In this document: positions 45,631 to 58,997 of the stretch, in pieces
Numbering within the stretch: position 1 is the first letter of the stretch
Layout: every line of letters begins with the position of its first letter
Assembly (NCBI RefSeq): GCF_042242105.1
Contig: NC_092030.1
Coordinates: 1,273,501-1,337,500 of the forward strand
Source: Pempheris klunzingeri
Taxonomy: Eukaryota > Chordata > Actinopteri > Acropomatiformes > Pempheridae
DNA length: 64,000 nt
Reading direction: 5' to 3'
Program-made: the position numbers and the translations under genes
Notes under the pieces: generated by a model
The model's input: the letters and a program-made list of their open reading frames with translations, nothing else
The model's database searches: none
What the model was told of the DNA's origin: nothing

Positions 45631-47938
45631 TTGGTGATTGTATTATTTTACTGTCGTAGTGACGTGTTTCACTGGTTTACACCCACTCAGGAATAGATTT
45701 TTTTTTCCTATTTAAGTAATCAAATCTGGAAACTGGAGCACTCAAACACTTGAGTGCTCAAAGTGCTGAAGCAATTTGCCAGTAAAAATGTCTACTTCCT
45801 GTTTTCACTGCAATAAGAAATAATTTCTGTGTAGTTTTAGCTTTTCGTTTAAAGGATGAAGCAACAATGATAGAAAATATTAACATATTTGTCATCTACA
45901 CATTTAACTAAAGCTAATTTATCGCGCTCCTGTTCCTGATCGAACCAGTTCTGAATGCTGAATGTGGTTTTTTTTTTATTATGTTTTTTGTGAGGAAAGG
46001 ATCAGACAGACCTTGGAGCCTTTTGTGCCAGATGGGAGCAGCAAACACAGCGCGATGACGTGTGAGATGACATTATTGATAATGACACTGATGGTGCTGA
46101 CAAATGCAAACACCACAAATCTGCATCTGATTCTCAGTCAAATTATAGTGAAATTACATTCAAGCCAGTCAGATTATCTTCACTTTAATGATAAATGAGC
46201 CGAGCTGTTTAGAAAAATGCTCATTTCTACTTTTCAGTGCTGATGCACAGATTTCATTCCACTCTGGCAGGATGAGGTGACTCTGAGATTACACCTGATG
46301 AGTTTATTTATTTCATGTCCACACACATGTTAGATTATGTGCTGCTGCGTCATTTTACTGCACCTGTTACATCCTGTTTACTTGGATAAACTGACACTGT
46401 TTGCTCATCAGCCGATATCTTCATTCGGCTGTTATTAACCAATCAGAGTTGCTTGAAGATCAATTATTTGATGAATGACTGGCTGACAAAGTGTGAACTC
46501 ACCTGGATTAAAAAGAGATTAATGTCTCTGGGCTCATGTCTCTAGCAGTGTCTAAACTGTGAACAAACACAGCAGGTTGTCTAACGTTATTTAAACCTGT
46601 CGTACGTCATCACGTCTCACGTACGTCCTGACGTGCCCCGTCTCTAATCTGACAGTAAACTGATGCCTTCAGGTGCTGCGGGAAATACGGACAACTCCAT
46701 TGTAAGAATCTGCATGCAGAGGATACCGTACAGGTATGACAGATTAAATTTAAAGGTGTAAAATCCCACTAGTGTTTTAGTTGTCGTGGCCTGAGAGAGA
46801 TTAGATATTTCTTTTTAAAAACAGCTCAATCAGTGAATTATAGCTGCGTTTTTAATCATTGCACTTTTTTGATGACATTCATTTTTCCTCCATCAAGCGT
46901 TTCTTTGCCATGTGACTTTACTCAGGTGTGATGGAGATACTTTTGTCATCATGCAAGCTTCCATATCCCACTTTTTTTTTTTATTCCAGTTAATGTAATT
47001 GACTTTATTGGCATGAAAAATGTAGGATGAACATTGCCTAAACAAACAAATTAATAAATTAAGAAATACAGGAAGCATGGACAGTACGTGAACAGTAACA
47101 GGACGTGGAAACTGATTAATTAAACTCTTAAGTCTGAAATGACAGGAGCTGAAAATCTTACTTAATTAACTGAATGTTTTTATTCTTATTATTTATTATA
47201 GGAGGAAGCAGGTCTGTCTACTGTCATGTAGTCATGTGATGACACCTGATTAATCACCGTGGTAAAGTTAGTTTTAAGTGATATTACAGGTTGCCTATAA
47301 TGTCGACAGACACCAGGAGTTAAAACCAGAGTACAAAGCAGGCCTACGTGGCAGGTTTTGTAACATAATCTATTAAATCACACATTAAATCACACATCAG
47401 CTCTAATCTGAACACTTTTGGGTGACTTCAAAATCAATCAATGAACACAACCACAAATATTCTTTTTTCTCTTTACACATTTCAAAACATTTTTCAATGT
47501 AAATTAAATGTATTTTGCATTTTTGAAATTTCCCTCAGAGAAAGCGTCCTGGAACAAACTCATTCAAACAAACTTTTGAATTAGTAATTTAAATGTACAT
47601 TTTAAATTATTAAAACATAGACTTTAGACTTTCTTTATTTCTTTATTTGTTGTTACAGCAGCAACAATATAAACAGGGAGAGTGAAGAAAACAAAGCAAT
47701 AGAAAAGACAAAAATAGCAAATATAAATATAAATATATGGTTGTGAATAATATAAAATGCATAGAGTAGGATACTGTCTATTTACAGGCGGAACAAACAC
47801 ACTTTATGTTTCTGTCACATGGATGAAAATAATAATCATATAATAATAATCATATTTATTTAGATAGAAGATAATGTGGGAAACTCAAGTCCTCAAGTGT
47901 TGATTTGTGTTTGAGGGTTTACGAGGAGTCCCTGAAGG

Positions 47939-47940
<2 letters not shown>
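45631..47940. other. Intergenic DNA between edem3 and npdc1, no gene seen
   Basis: AT-rich, with short poly-A/T runs and no frame fitting a known family. It may hold regulatory DNA for npdc1, but no specific site is convincing. Confidence 0.5.

Positions 47941-47941
<1 letters not shown>

Positions 47942-47997
<56 letters not shown>
47942..47997. repeat. (AC)28 microsatellite upstream of npdc1
   Basis: AC repeat about 245 bp before the npdc1 start codon, at the edge of a GC-rich leader (48000-48240). Confidence 0.92.
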
Positions 47998-47998
<1 letters not shown>

Positions 47999-48241
47999 CT
48001 CCCTCGGTGCTGAGGCTCCGCTATCTTTAGCCCTGCTCTCCGGATTACGGTGCGCAGTGAGCGGTCAGGCTGAGCTTGGTGCGACCTGCTCGGCTTATCG
48101 CTGTGCGTACTTACCGCTGAGGCTCCCCGTCGGTCTGAAAACAACCACAACTACAACCGCAGAAAAGAGGAGACGTGATGGGGGAATGACAACAACCTGC
48201 GTCCCCGTCTGCGGTTCTCCGTCCCCGACTAGACCCCCAGG

Positions 48242-48888
48242 ATGCCACCGCCGCCGCTGCTGCTCTCCTGCCCGCCGAGCGGACGCCGGCGCCGGGCCTC
48301 TGTGCTGCTGGTGGCCGCGGTGCTGCTGTGCGCCGTCCCTGTCGGTGCCAGCCTGCCAGGTAATGAACTCACACACACACCGATTGCCTCCACAGGTAAA
48401 CTCATTTCCTGATATCCCGGGACTGTGTGGGTCAGTACCTGGTGGTCCCTACCTGACAGGAGCTTTATTATAACTCTAATTTAATCTGAGGAGGACTTTT
48501 GTGCGGTGTTTTATTCTCTGCTCTTGTTGCTGCTGGGTCAGTTTGGCTGAGGCTGAGGCTGAGGCTGAGGCTGAGGCTGGGACATGGTCTGGACAGGTTA
48601 AACAGGTAGAGCACGGGGAAAAGGCGAAGGTGGAAATTACACAAACTCCCTTCCTCCTCAGGCTCAAAGACTTTTATTTTGTGAACTAATGACCTGAGCA
48701 GCAGGTCAGATTTCATGAGTAATGATGGAAATAAGAATATTCTCATAAGATATCTCAGAAATAAAAGTGCAGAGAGTCACTGACAACAGCAGCGCTTCTT
48801 TAATCTGCTGTTTGAACTTCATGTTTGAATCTCTGTATTTTTTTAGTCAGGTTAGTAACTGGAGCATATTTGAGTGCAGTCTTATGCC

Positions 48889-48951
<63 letters not shown>

Positions 48952-49059
48952 TGATTGCTGTGTGCAGTGGAGATAATCTGCTTCTCAGCTTTTACCACAG
49001 AGACCCTGTGGGAGAACCAACAGCTGGACGCTCACATGCAATCTGTAGCCTTCATCTGA

Positions 49060-49145
<86 letters not shown>

Positions 49146-50207
49146 CTTGTCCTGGACGCAGACCTGTGTGAATTTAATGAAATCAGGAGGCCATGTGGCA
49201 GGATGGAGGACGGAGAGGATGTGACGCAGCTGTTTCCAGTGATTTTCCACTTTGCATCTCGTCACAAATCTGAATTTCACCGATGCAAACCTCGCTGTTT
49301 TCCTCCCAAGAGTGCTGAAAAGCTAAACTGTGGGGAAAAAAGCTAATGTTTGGAGACGTGGAGGAGTTTTTCCAGCTTCAGTATGAAGTCATGGAGCTCA
49401 TAGTGTCACCAGACACAAGCTCAGAACTCAACAACATGAGCAGTCGTAGTGTGATGCGTGATGCTTTTGACACCTGTTACACTTGAATGCAGCTTGTTTT
49501 TCACAGTGTGTGTGTGTGTGTGTCAGTGTGTGTGTGTCAGTGTGTGGGCTATTGTTCCCATGTGTTGTGTTTAAATAACAAGTCGAGGAGATTCAAGACA
49601 TTTTCTTCACTCCAGTGTGACATAAGTCATCGCTGCATAAACCACCTGCGGAGGGATTTTATTGATCATAGCCACTCCACAGGCACTTTTTAAGCAAATG
49701 GCACTTAACCAAAGATCATTAAAACTCGTTGGAGGCATCTCCAGAAGCTCACAAAGCACATTCAGTGTCCACAGCGAGTTTCAGGGTGATCCTGCCGGAG
49801 TGTGACAACAGCATGAAGTGCATAGTAATCAGGTGGTTGATTCAGCAAACATCGACACACCATCATGTGCAAATATGCCAGGATGTTCTCACAGAACAGA
49901 AGGAGTCCAACACCTCCCTCTACTTATTATCATTATTACCTCAACGGGCAGAATTTGTTGTTTAATTTGAGCTCGGCACGCCACGACGACACTGTTTTCA
50001 CTCAGATGTTTTGTTTGCATGTTCTCGCAGCTCTAATTTTAGCTTTTCTCTGTGGGTCATTGTTCTGCTGCCACCTTTTCAAATGTCAGGTTTGTCATTC
50101 ACCAAACCCACACGGGACCGGAGCGATTACTATTCAGAGGGCCGCCGCCACCTCCTCCGGCCTTTTCTGCCACCAGGATTAAGATTTAACATTTTACATC
50201 CTCACTG

Positions 50208-50255
<48 letters not shown>

Positions 50256-52747
50256 CTCAGCTTTTTCAATCACCTTTTTTTGTGCCCTGCAGCAAAACCC
50301 GTCATGTGTATTGTGTTGGAGCAGAGAACAGTCAGGGGGAAGGACACATTCCCTCTGCCAGCAGACATAAAGACCACCGAGTCGATGGTAATGATTCGTA
50401 CCCCCACGGGTTCGGACATTAAGTGTATTTATGTATGAAATTAAAGGAGCAGCTGGGGCTTTTTCTCTTCCTTTGGGTTGGAGAGTGAGTCTGGCCTTTA
50501 ATCTGAGAGCTGATTGGAGTGGGCCACGTCCTCCACCTCTGAAAGGTTCTGATGGGAAATCACTAAATCTGTCGTGTATTTTTCTGCCCTTAGTTTCATG
50601 TATTGCATGTGAACTCCAGGAAGTCATTTAGAAGATGCAGTTTGAAGCCAACAGGCGCTCGCTCTGGTTTTAAATGGATCCCTGTGGTGGCTTGTGTGGC
50701 GTTCATCCGGGACAGAGAGGGGAAATCAGCAGTTATACCGTGGAAACCATTGTTCTGAAATGACACAGCAGCCAGGAAAGACTTATCGATATTATTGATC
50801 GGGCCCATTGTGGGCCGTGTTGTCTCAATGTGGAGATCTTCCCTCTTTCTTTCTTTCTTTCTTTCTTTCTTCGGCGGCTCCTTGATTTGAGAGTGTGCTG
50901 TTGCTTCCAGACCTCTCCAGGAAATGAGAGGCCAACAATTAATCAACTTACAGAACGCTTACAGACATTAGACCGAGCCGGAGTCAGCACACTTCGGCTG
51001 GAATAAATCACGCTGTGCTCCTGCAGTTTTAGTACCGAGCTCAAACCGAGCTGTCGTGCCTTTTATTAACTCTCTTTTATTGAATCTTGTGATGGAACTT
51101 TAATACATCAGCGGTTCTGCATGCACACGTTTGCATCAGTGCGTAGCCACATCCTTACCAAGAATGACGGTATCTGTGAAACCTGGTTTAAACGGAAGCA
51201 CCGGTGATCCGTCTGCTTTAGATAAGACAAGTGCCACAACTAACCATCACTGGTTAACATTGGTCAGTCACTCTGTCCAGAAAATGGTGAAAATATTTCC
51301 CATGATGACGTCCTCAAATGTCTACTTTTATCCATAATCCAAAAATAATCCGTTTACTTTCATAGCGGATTAAAGAAACCAGGAAATAGTCACATTTAAG
51401 AAGCTGGAATCAGAGAAATTTGACCTTTTTTTTTAAAAAAAATTAATCTATCACAGCAGGTGCTTTTGATAACATGACTCAGGTTAAAGAAAGAAAAAAA
51501 AGAAACCTGATTTTAAGGTAATTCTGAGCCAAAGAAACACTCAGTAAATGAATTAGCTCTAAAAACAATTGAAGTGTTGCAGCCAAAGCTTGATAAACAC
51601 ACGGCGAATGGAAAAGGAAATGAAAAAAGTAAATCAGGTAGGGGTTTTTTTTTTCTTACCGCATACTTGCTGCCACTGTCTAAATGTGTTTAACCTCTGT
51701 CCTGTTTGCTGCAGGGTGTGCTGCTCTGCTCCACTCTAGCGATGATCAAACACTGATTATCCCCTGTGTAATGGGACTCGTCATTGTCTGACATGACAGA
51801 ATTTACTGCAACACAGAAGACAAATGACGCAGGGAGAGATAAGGCAGAGGAGGCACCACCCGCCTCGCTCTTCCACTAACTTAAAACCTACCGAGAATGA
51901 CATTTTTTAATTCACTTCCTTTTTACCTTCATCTCTCCACACTTGCTCAAACACCAGTGTATTTCCTGCCTCAGCATTACAAAGCGTCTGCTCGTGTGTG
52001 TGTGTGTGTGTTAAACAGGTGCTAGGTCATGACCCATTTTCCACCAAGTGTGGCAGAAAATTTTACATTTAGGAGTCACTGCATCAGGTGGTGGTGGGAA
52101 ACTACCAGCTAGACCACAGGGAGCATACACTGAAACTGATGATGCAGACGCTTTCCACACATTTAGTCATCGAATTCAGACTCGGGGCGTTCTGACACTG
52201 GTTTCTCAGAATTGAATCTACGTTTATGTGGCAGCTTTTTTCTGCTCGTTGATCTTACTGAGCATCCCATGGGGTGCTGTGCCCACTTAAATGATAAGTG
52301 CTTGTTTTAGCCACTGACAGACTGCTGTTCTAAGTGTCTGATAACATTGTTGAAAGGATCCTCACAGAGATAGACCTGGAAGATCCTCTTTGTTCAACGG
52401 CCACAATATCGCTCTCTTCAAAGCCACCAGACCCCATTGACAAAAACAGAAATTTTACATGGCCTTTCCCAGTCTACCGCTGTTGTGATCAGTTTTTTTA
52501 TTTTTGTGTTATGGTATCACTTTGATGTTTCAAAGGGTTCGTTCGGATACTACACAATAACACAGACACACTAACCGATGGAGGCAGACCAGCAGACCAG
52601 CAGCTCCTGTGTTCTGCATGGTAAAATCCCTGTTTTAGTGAATGTAGTCTGGTGTGTGTGCAGAGAGCAGAGCTCGTCCCAGTTGGTGCCCATGAAAACA
52701 GAGCACCAGAAACATGCATTTGTTTTTGTGTCATTGAGAGTGAGGAG

Positions 52748-52816
<69 letters not shown>

Positions 52817-53102
52817 CATCCATGTCCAGTGAGGAGCACCAAGCAGAGCTCTTTAGCGTTTCCACTTGATTTGGAGTGTTTGGCTCACTTCCTGTCAGCT
52901 ATCAGAGCGTCAGGAAACACACACAATAGGAGTGTGTGACCCTCCTGACCTCCCCATTTTCCTACATCCTGCCTAAATCCCACACACACACACACACACA
53001 CAGAGTTACAGCCTGGGTGACATTTGTTGTATTGAATCTGTAGAACAGCTTGAAGGAGCACAAGTTGACAGAGACATGAAAGTGTGCGCTTGCTTGCTTT
53101 GT

Positions 53103-53155
<53 letters not shown>

Positions 53156-55552
53156 TGTAGGTGTGTGTGAGAATGCCTCTGTTTGCCTCCCGGTTCGTCC
53201 TGGCAGAGCTGCTGCTGAACACACCGCCTGACAACAGCAGCAGCAGATGGTTGGGAAAGTCACTTTTCACTCGTTCCAAGGACTAGTTTCTGAATTGCAT
53301 AATGTTTTTTCACACCTCCACCGTCTTCACTACCGAGTGACCTGATGTGCTGCAGGAACGTGGGCTCCGCTCCCGTTTCTCCTGTTTTGTATTTCTCCCC
53401 CCGTCTCCTTGATTGCGCTCTCTAATTAGCGGCATGCGCTGTGTGGGAGGGATGTTGATGCGAGGCCACCTCCTATGGCGGCTTGACATTCACTTCTGCA
53501 GCTCCTTTGTTTTGCTGTGAACTAGATTTGAGCGTCTTTGCTGTATTATTATCACGATGAGCATCTTTATTGGTTCAGCTGTGTTCAGAAAAAGTGACAT
53601 TATGGAAGTGTGAGTTTGGTAAAATAATAATAATGATTAAATCTAAGTGTCCTTTTCATCTGCTGGTTCACCAAAAGCATCCTGCAGCAGTGTAGTTAAA
53701 ACAGAAGGGTCGTCTGTTGGGGAATCGTAATGAAAGCAGATTTTGATGTGTCAGATTTTCACACCTGCTTTGCTTTTTCTCACCCTCTTTTTCTCACCAC
53801 TGGCCTCCCTCACACACCCATAATGAAGCACCAGGTTTGCGTCTGATTGTGTGTCTTTGGGTTTATTCAGGCACTCGTGTGTGTGTGAGGAGAATAATTA
53901 TCTGCTTTCATGCGACTGCAATTGGTTCCACCATATTAACTTCCCACGTAATGAATAACCGATAAAGTGCCGGCCAGGTGGAAAACACACAGAGCACATT
54001 TCTTTTTCTCACCGTCACACCGGGGATTAAATGCCTCTTCCCTTGTTTCTTAGACACCAGTGAGTCATGTGTATGCGGCAGGGTTTGCAAGTTGTCTTTT
54101 TTGTGTTGGGTGACACGTCGGGTCGGGACAGATCAGAGCGTAGATGTATCTCCACTGCAGAGCTGTTTGTCTGACATTAAAATGACGGCACCCGTGAACA
54201 CATTGTTGTGTGTTAGAAAGCTTTCGTTCAACTCGTTTGTCCAAAAATGTGAGTGAAACTGACAGCTCTTCATAATGCAGTGAATAGATGTAATGAAAGA
54301 ATCTGTCTCACAAGGCCCCTGACAGAGAGCCACTTTGGTCTTCAGATATTGTACTTTAAAGGATAACTCCAGTATTTTTAAATCTATTCTCTTTACAGAT
54401 TTTGGGTTTGAAATGACTGGTAGGTTAAAAAAAGCTGGTCCAGCAGCTGAGAATGGTGTGTGACAGCATTATGGAAAGGATCCCTACAGAGAGAGACCTG
54501 GAACATCCTTTTGGTTTAACCACAAACAGCACACACACCAGACTACATTCACTAAAACAGGGATTTTACCATGCAGAACACAGGAGCTGCTGGTCTGCTG
54601 CTGCCTCGATCGGTTAGTGTGTTTGTGTTATTGCTTGTTACAGAAATATTATGTAGTATAGTGATACCATAACACAAAAATAAAAAACAGTGGTAGACTG
54701 GAAAATGCTGTGCAGAATTACTGTTATTGTCAGTGGGGTCTGGTGCTGCCCATGATGGTACTAATGATAATAATAATAATAATAATGAATAATCATGCTC
54801 TGATTTAAACTTCTATTCAAGAACCTCCTCTTCTTGGGCGACTTCCAACAGAGATATAAACAAGATATCTGTAATAGTTTCACTGTGGATGGATGGATAA
54901 AGTCACACTGAAGTAGTTTACAGGAGGAAAAACACTGATTCAGTCTTATTTTGAGTAAATCAGTGTTTTTTTGCATGGAGTCTTGCACAGTCTTATATGT
55001 GGCGTGTACACGTGCACGAAGAACGAGTCCCTCTCCAGGCTGAGGTCATGTGACTGAAATCAATAAGAACACGTGGAAAGATCAGAGAGACGGTTTGATA
55101 CCTGGAGGGAAATGAAAAGGAAGACACGTGGCAGGTAAAAATAGAAGCCACGGCGACTGAGGGAGGAAGAGGAGAGACAGTAATGAAGAGAGTGATCAAT
55201 GTTGGATGGGATCAGGAATGAGAGCACATGAGCATTGTACACTCACTGGGATGTGGAATAACTTGGCAACGTGGCCGAGAAGATGAGGAGGCAATTAAAC
55301 GTGGCGGCGACGGTCGCTAGGCCGCAGGAACGTGACTTTAAACATCAACCAGCCATCAAAGTGTCTACCTGCACGTCAGTATTGTGGGGAAATGGATTGA
55401 TGGCACGAATTAAAGCCTTTTCTACCCGTAAAAACAGCAAATAAACCATGAGAATTATCAGAAATACTCATGAGCTGCTCTTCATTGTATCTGTGACACA
55501 AACAGGAAAACACGGCGTCTCAGATTACACCTGCGTCACTCCCCGAGGCCGA

Positions 55553-55588
<36 letters not shown>

Positions 55589-57435
55589 CCGCCTCCTGAT
55601 GTGTAGACAACACATGGGTGTGTATTTGTCTTCCTATCTATTCATCAAAAATCTTTTCCTGTAAATGGGACCATAATTGACTACATGAACATCCTGCTGT
55701 GCTGAAGAAGACTGTAAACTAGAGACTGAGAGCAGAAACTGTTCACTGAGCTGATAAACCAGGAGAGAAGTCTCCTCTTTCTCTTATAGACTTACATACA
55801 ACCAGAGGCCTTTTTGCAGCCCTGCAGACCCAGAGGCCTCGTCCACCTCCTCTTACAGTCTATGGTTTGTGCAGGAAGGGGCTTAGGACGGAGGGGGGGG
55901 AGCTTCTGGCTTGTTTTGCCTTTTCCAGAGAACTGCCTCCTGCAGCTGTAATCGTCAAAATCTATTTTGTTGGTTTCATTTCTCTGATTCCAGCTTCTTA
56001 AATATGAATATTTTCTGCTCTCTTTCCTCCTTGATGATCTTTGAGTTGTGGACAAAACATTAACACATTAACGACGTCAGCTTGGACTTTACAAAACACT
56101 GATTGACATTTTTTATTTGACCATTTTCTGAACCAAACAACCAATCGATTAATTGAGAAACTGATCAACAGATTAACTGATTCTCATTAAAGAATTAAAA
56201 ACCGTGCTCAACATGACGTTTTTGGTGCGTCATGAAGTAACCTATAAAACAACACACGAGTGCAGAATAAATGCACAGATTTAGATTAAAAGTGATGATT
56301 AAATTATCACACATAAGTCAGACAGAGCAGCAGCAGCAGCAGCAGCAGAAGTGTAGATGATGTATGTGTGGATGATAATAACACACTAAGCATGCACACA
56401 GGCACAGAGGGCAGTGGCGGCCCCCTGCTGCCCCTCGTCCCTGGTGTTACAGGCTGAGCTGCCGTAGAGGTCAGGGAGTCTCTCATCTTATGGAGCGATT
56501 GGAAAACAGTGGTTGAGGAATGAGGAAACAGAAAAACAAAGAAGTCATTAATGAATAAAGGCCTGTTTAATATCTCTTTAAGGTCTTTAAAACCTGTCAG
56601 CTGCACACATGAGCAGCCCTGACCTCTGAGAAAACACCAGGTTCATCCGCTCTCTTCCTCCTTTCATCCCCTCCTGTCTGTTATTACCGCCATCGACCCC
56701 CGCTGTGCCGTTCAAGCTGTGCGGCTCTGCTGGGCTCATTATCCGCTCTCAGAGCTCCACCTGCCCTCCGCTACCAAACACACCTGCTGGTTCTGTGACC
56801 CACTTCCTGCTTTGTTTGTATGTCAGGCTGAGTGTGTGTGTTTTTGTGTTAAAGCAGTGAAATCAGGTCAGCTGATTATCTAACCTGCTCCGTGAGAGAG
56901 CACTCTTTACTTTGGTTGAACCTGACTCGCTCTGCCAAACAGGTGGAGCTGGCCTCATTGTGTAATGCAGAAAATGATTAGAAATGCACCTTTGTTACTG
57001 TCCAGGCCTCTGACGCAGCTCGCCCCTGTGGGAGCCACGGTGAGGCTTCAGCCAAACGCTGCTGTGCAGACCTGAGTGAAGCTGTGATATAACTCTGACC
57101 CGGCAGGCTCTCTGTTCCAGGGCACACGTCTCGTCTCTGAATGGGGCCGAAGAGCCGACACGTCAGCTGTAAAGTTGAAGCATCTCCTACTGAGAGCGTT
57201 TCTTTCAGCTGCCTCTAATGAACCCGTCTCTCTCTCTGTCTCTCTCTGTCTCTCTCTGTCTCTCTGACCCAGCTGGCAGTAAGTGCCCTCTCCATATAGA
57301 CTGTGCCAATGAGGGACGCCACTTCTGCAAGCCTGGCTCCTCCCACTGTGGCCCCTGCCTCACGCCACTGGAGGAGAACGAGGAAGGACGCTGCATGGCG
57401 AAGAGGAGGCACCATCAGCACGGTATGGAAAAATA

Positions 57436-57468
<33 letters not shown>

Positions 57469-57821
57469 CTCAGTTCTGCACAAAGCGATTCATGGAGAAA
57501 CACGGTTATTCTGAGTACATCCTGAACTCCAGTGGTAGTTCTGTAGTTGTACTGACTCACTCAGTCTCCTCCTTCACATCTTCTCTGTCCAGCTGCTCTC
57601 TGTATCTCTGCTGCCTCCATCTCTCTCCTCCTCCTTAATATTACCTATTGATTCTGTGCCCCCCCCTCCCTCCCCTCCCCGTCACCTCCCATGTCTGAGT
57701 CTTAGTTTGATCTCTTTATTCCTTCACCCTGTCAGTGTCTCCTCCAGTTCTTTCCCCCCTCTGTATATCTGACAACTACAGTCTGATCCTCTGTGTTTTT
57801 AATCCACCCCTGCTGTGTCTG

Positions 57822-57873
<52 letters not shown>

Positions 57874-58128
57874 CCACACTGGCGGCTTTAATCACTTAGA
57901 TGACATGCATCTCTCTCTCTCTCTCTCTGTTGCCCTTCATCTCCATCACTGAATGTAATGTCGTTCTATGAAAGAGCCAAGCTGTGAAAAGAAATCTTAT
58001 TTTCCTCGTTTCCACGTCGCGGCGGCTCACTGCTGGCACGTACACCATGTTTCAAGACGCCGCTGCAGAAATTAGAGAGAGAGATGGAAACGTCTCGTGT
58101 CTGTTGGAGCACACTGGCTCTGCACAAA

Positions 58129-58164
<36 letters not shown>

Positions 58165-58965
58165 TGTGTATCTACGCCTGTTGGTGGGCATGTGTGTGTT
58201 CTCTGCAGGATTAATAATTTAGATGGGTCTGCGGCAGGAGAGGATACGGTGCAAACTTGGCTCAAATTATTGGCGGCAGCATCAGAGAGAGGAGTAAACA
58301 TGAGAGGGAGGAGAGACAAGAGTGTGAGGACGGAGAGGGAGAGAAAAGGTCACGTCGTGCAGCAGAGGAGAGGGTTTTCATTAGTGTTTGTTCTGTGGAG
58401 CATCTTCCCGGCTCTGATCGTGTGCATTTTTCCATATGAAGAGTCAACATGTGCGAGGCTGTCGTGTGTTTGTGGTTCTGTGAGTCCAGCACATCCCTCG
58501 GCCTCGGATAAGCCCCCTAAAGTGGTTACATAAACTCCCGAGACGCCACAGAACACAGTGATCTGCACGGGAGGCCGACTCTGTCTCTCTCTGTCACACT
58601 CAAAACGGACCAATGAACTGCCTACAGTCTCGCTCTCCTTAATCCACCACATTTGGTGTATTTGGTTTGTCGGGGGGGCCTCACCGCATCAAAACACAAT
58701 AAAGAGCTGCGATTCAGCTGCTGCCGTGGTTTGGCAGCAGATTACACCTCTGAATCCACTCACTTCTGGGGAGACGTGGTCGGTTTTCTGGACTAAACAG
58801 ATTTTATAACACCGTAGTGACAAAATACACATTTTCAAACCTGAATGTGTGATTTGCTCAGAATAAATCCGTTCTTTCTCTCTTGTTTTCAGCAAGTTTG
58901 AGTGAGGAAATATCTCCATTTGTTCCTCTAATTCAATTTCCAACCGCAGTTCTGAAAAGTCACAT

Positions 58966-58997
<32 letters not shown>

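Noticed and set aside
56328-56349. CAG repeat as a polyglutamine coding tract
   Set aside because: It lies deep in npdc1 intron 1 with no flanking coding frame. A short intronic triplet repeat.
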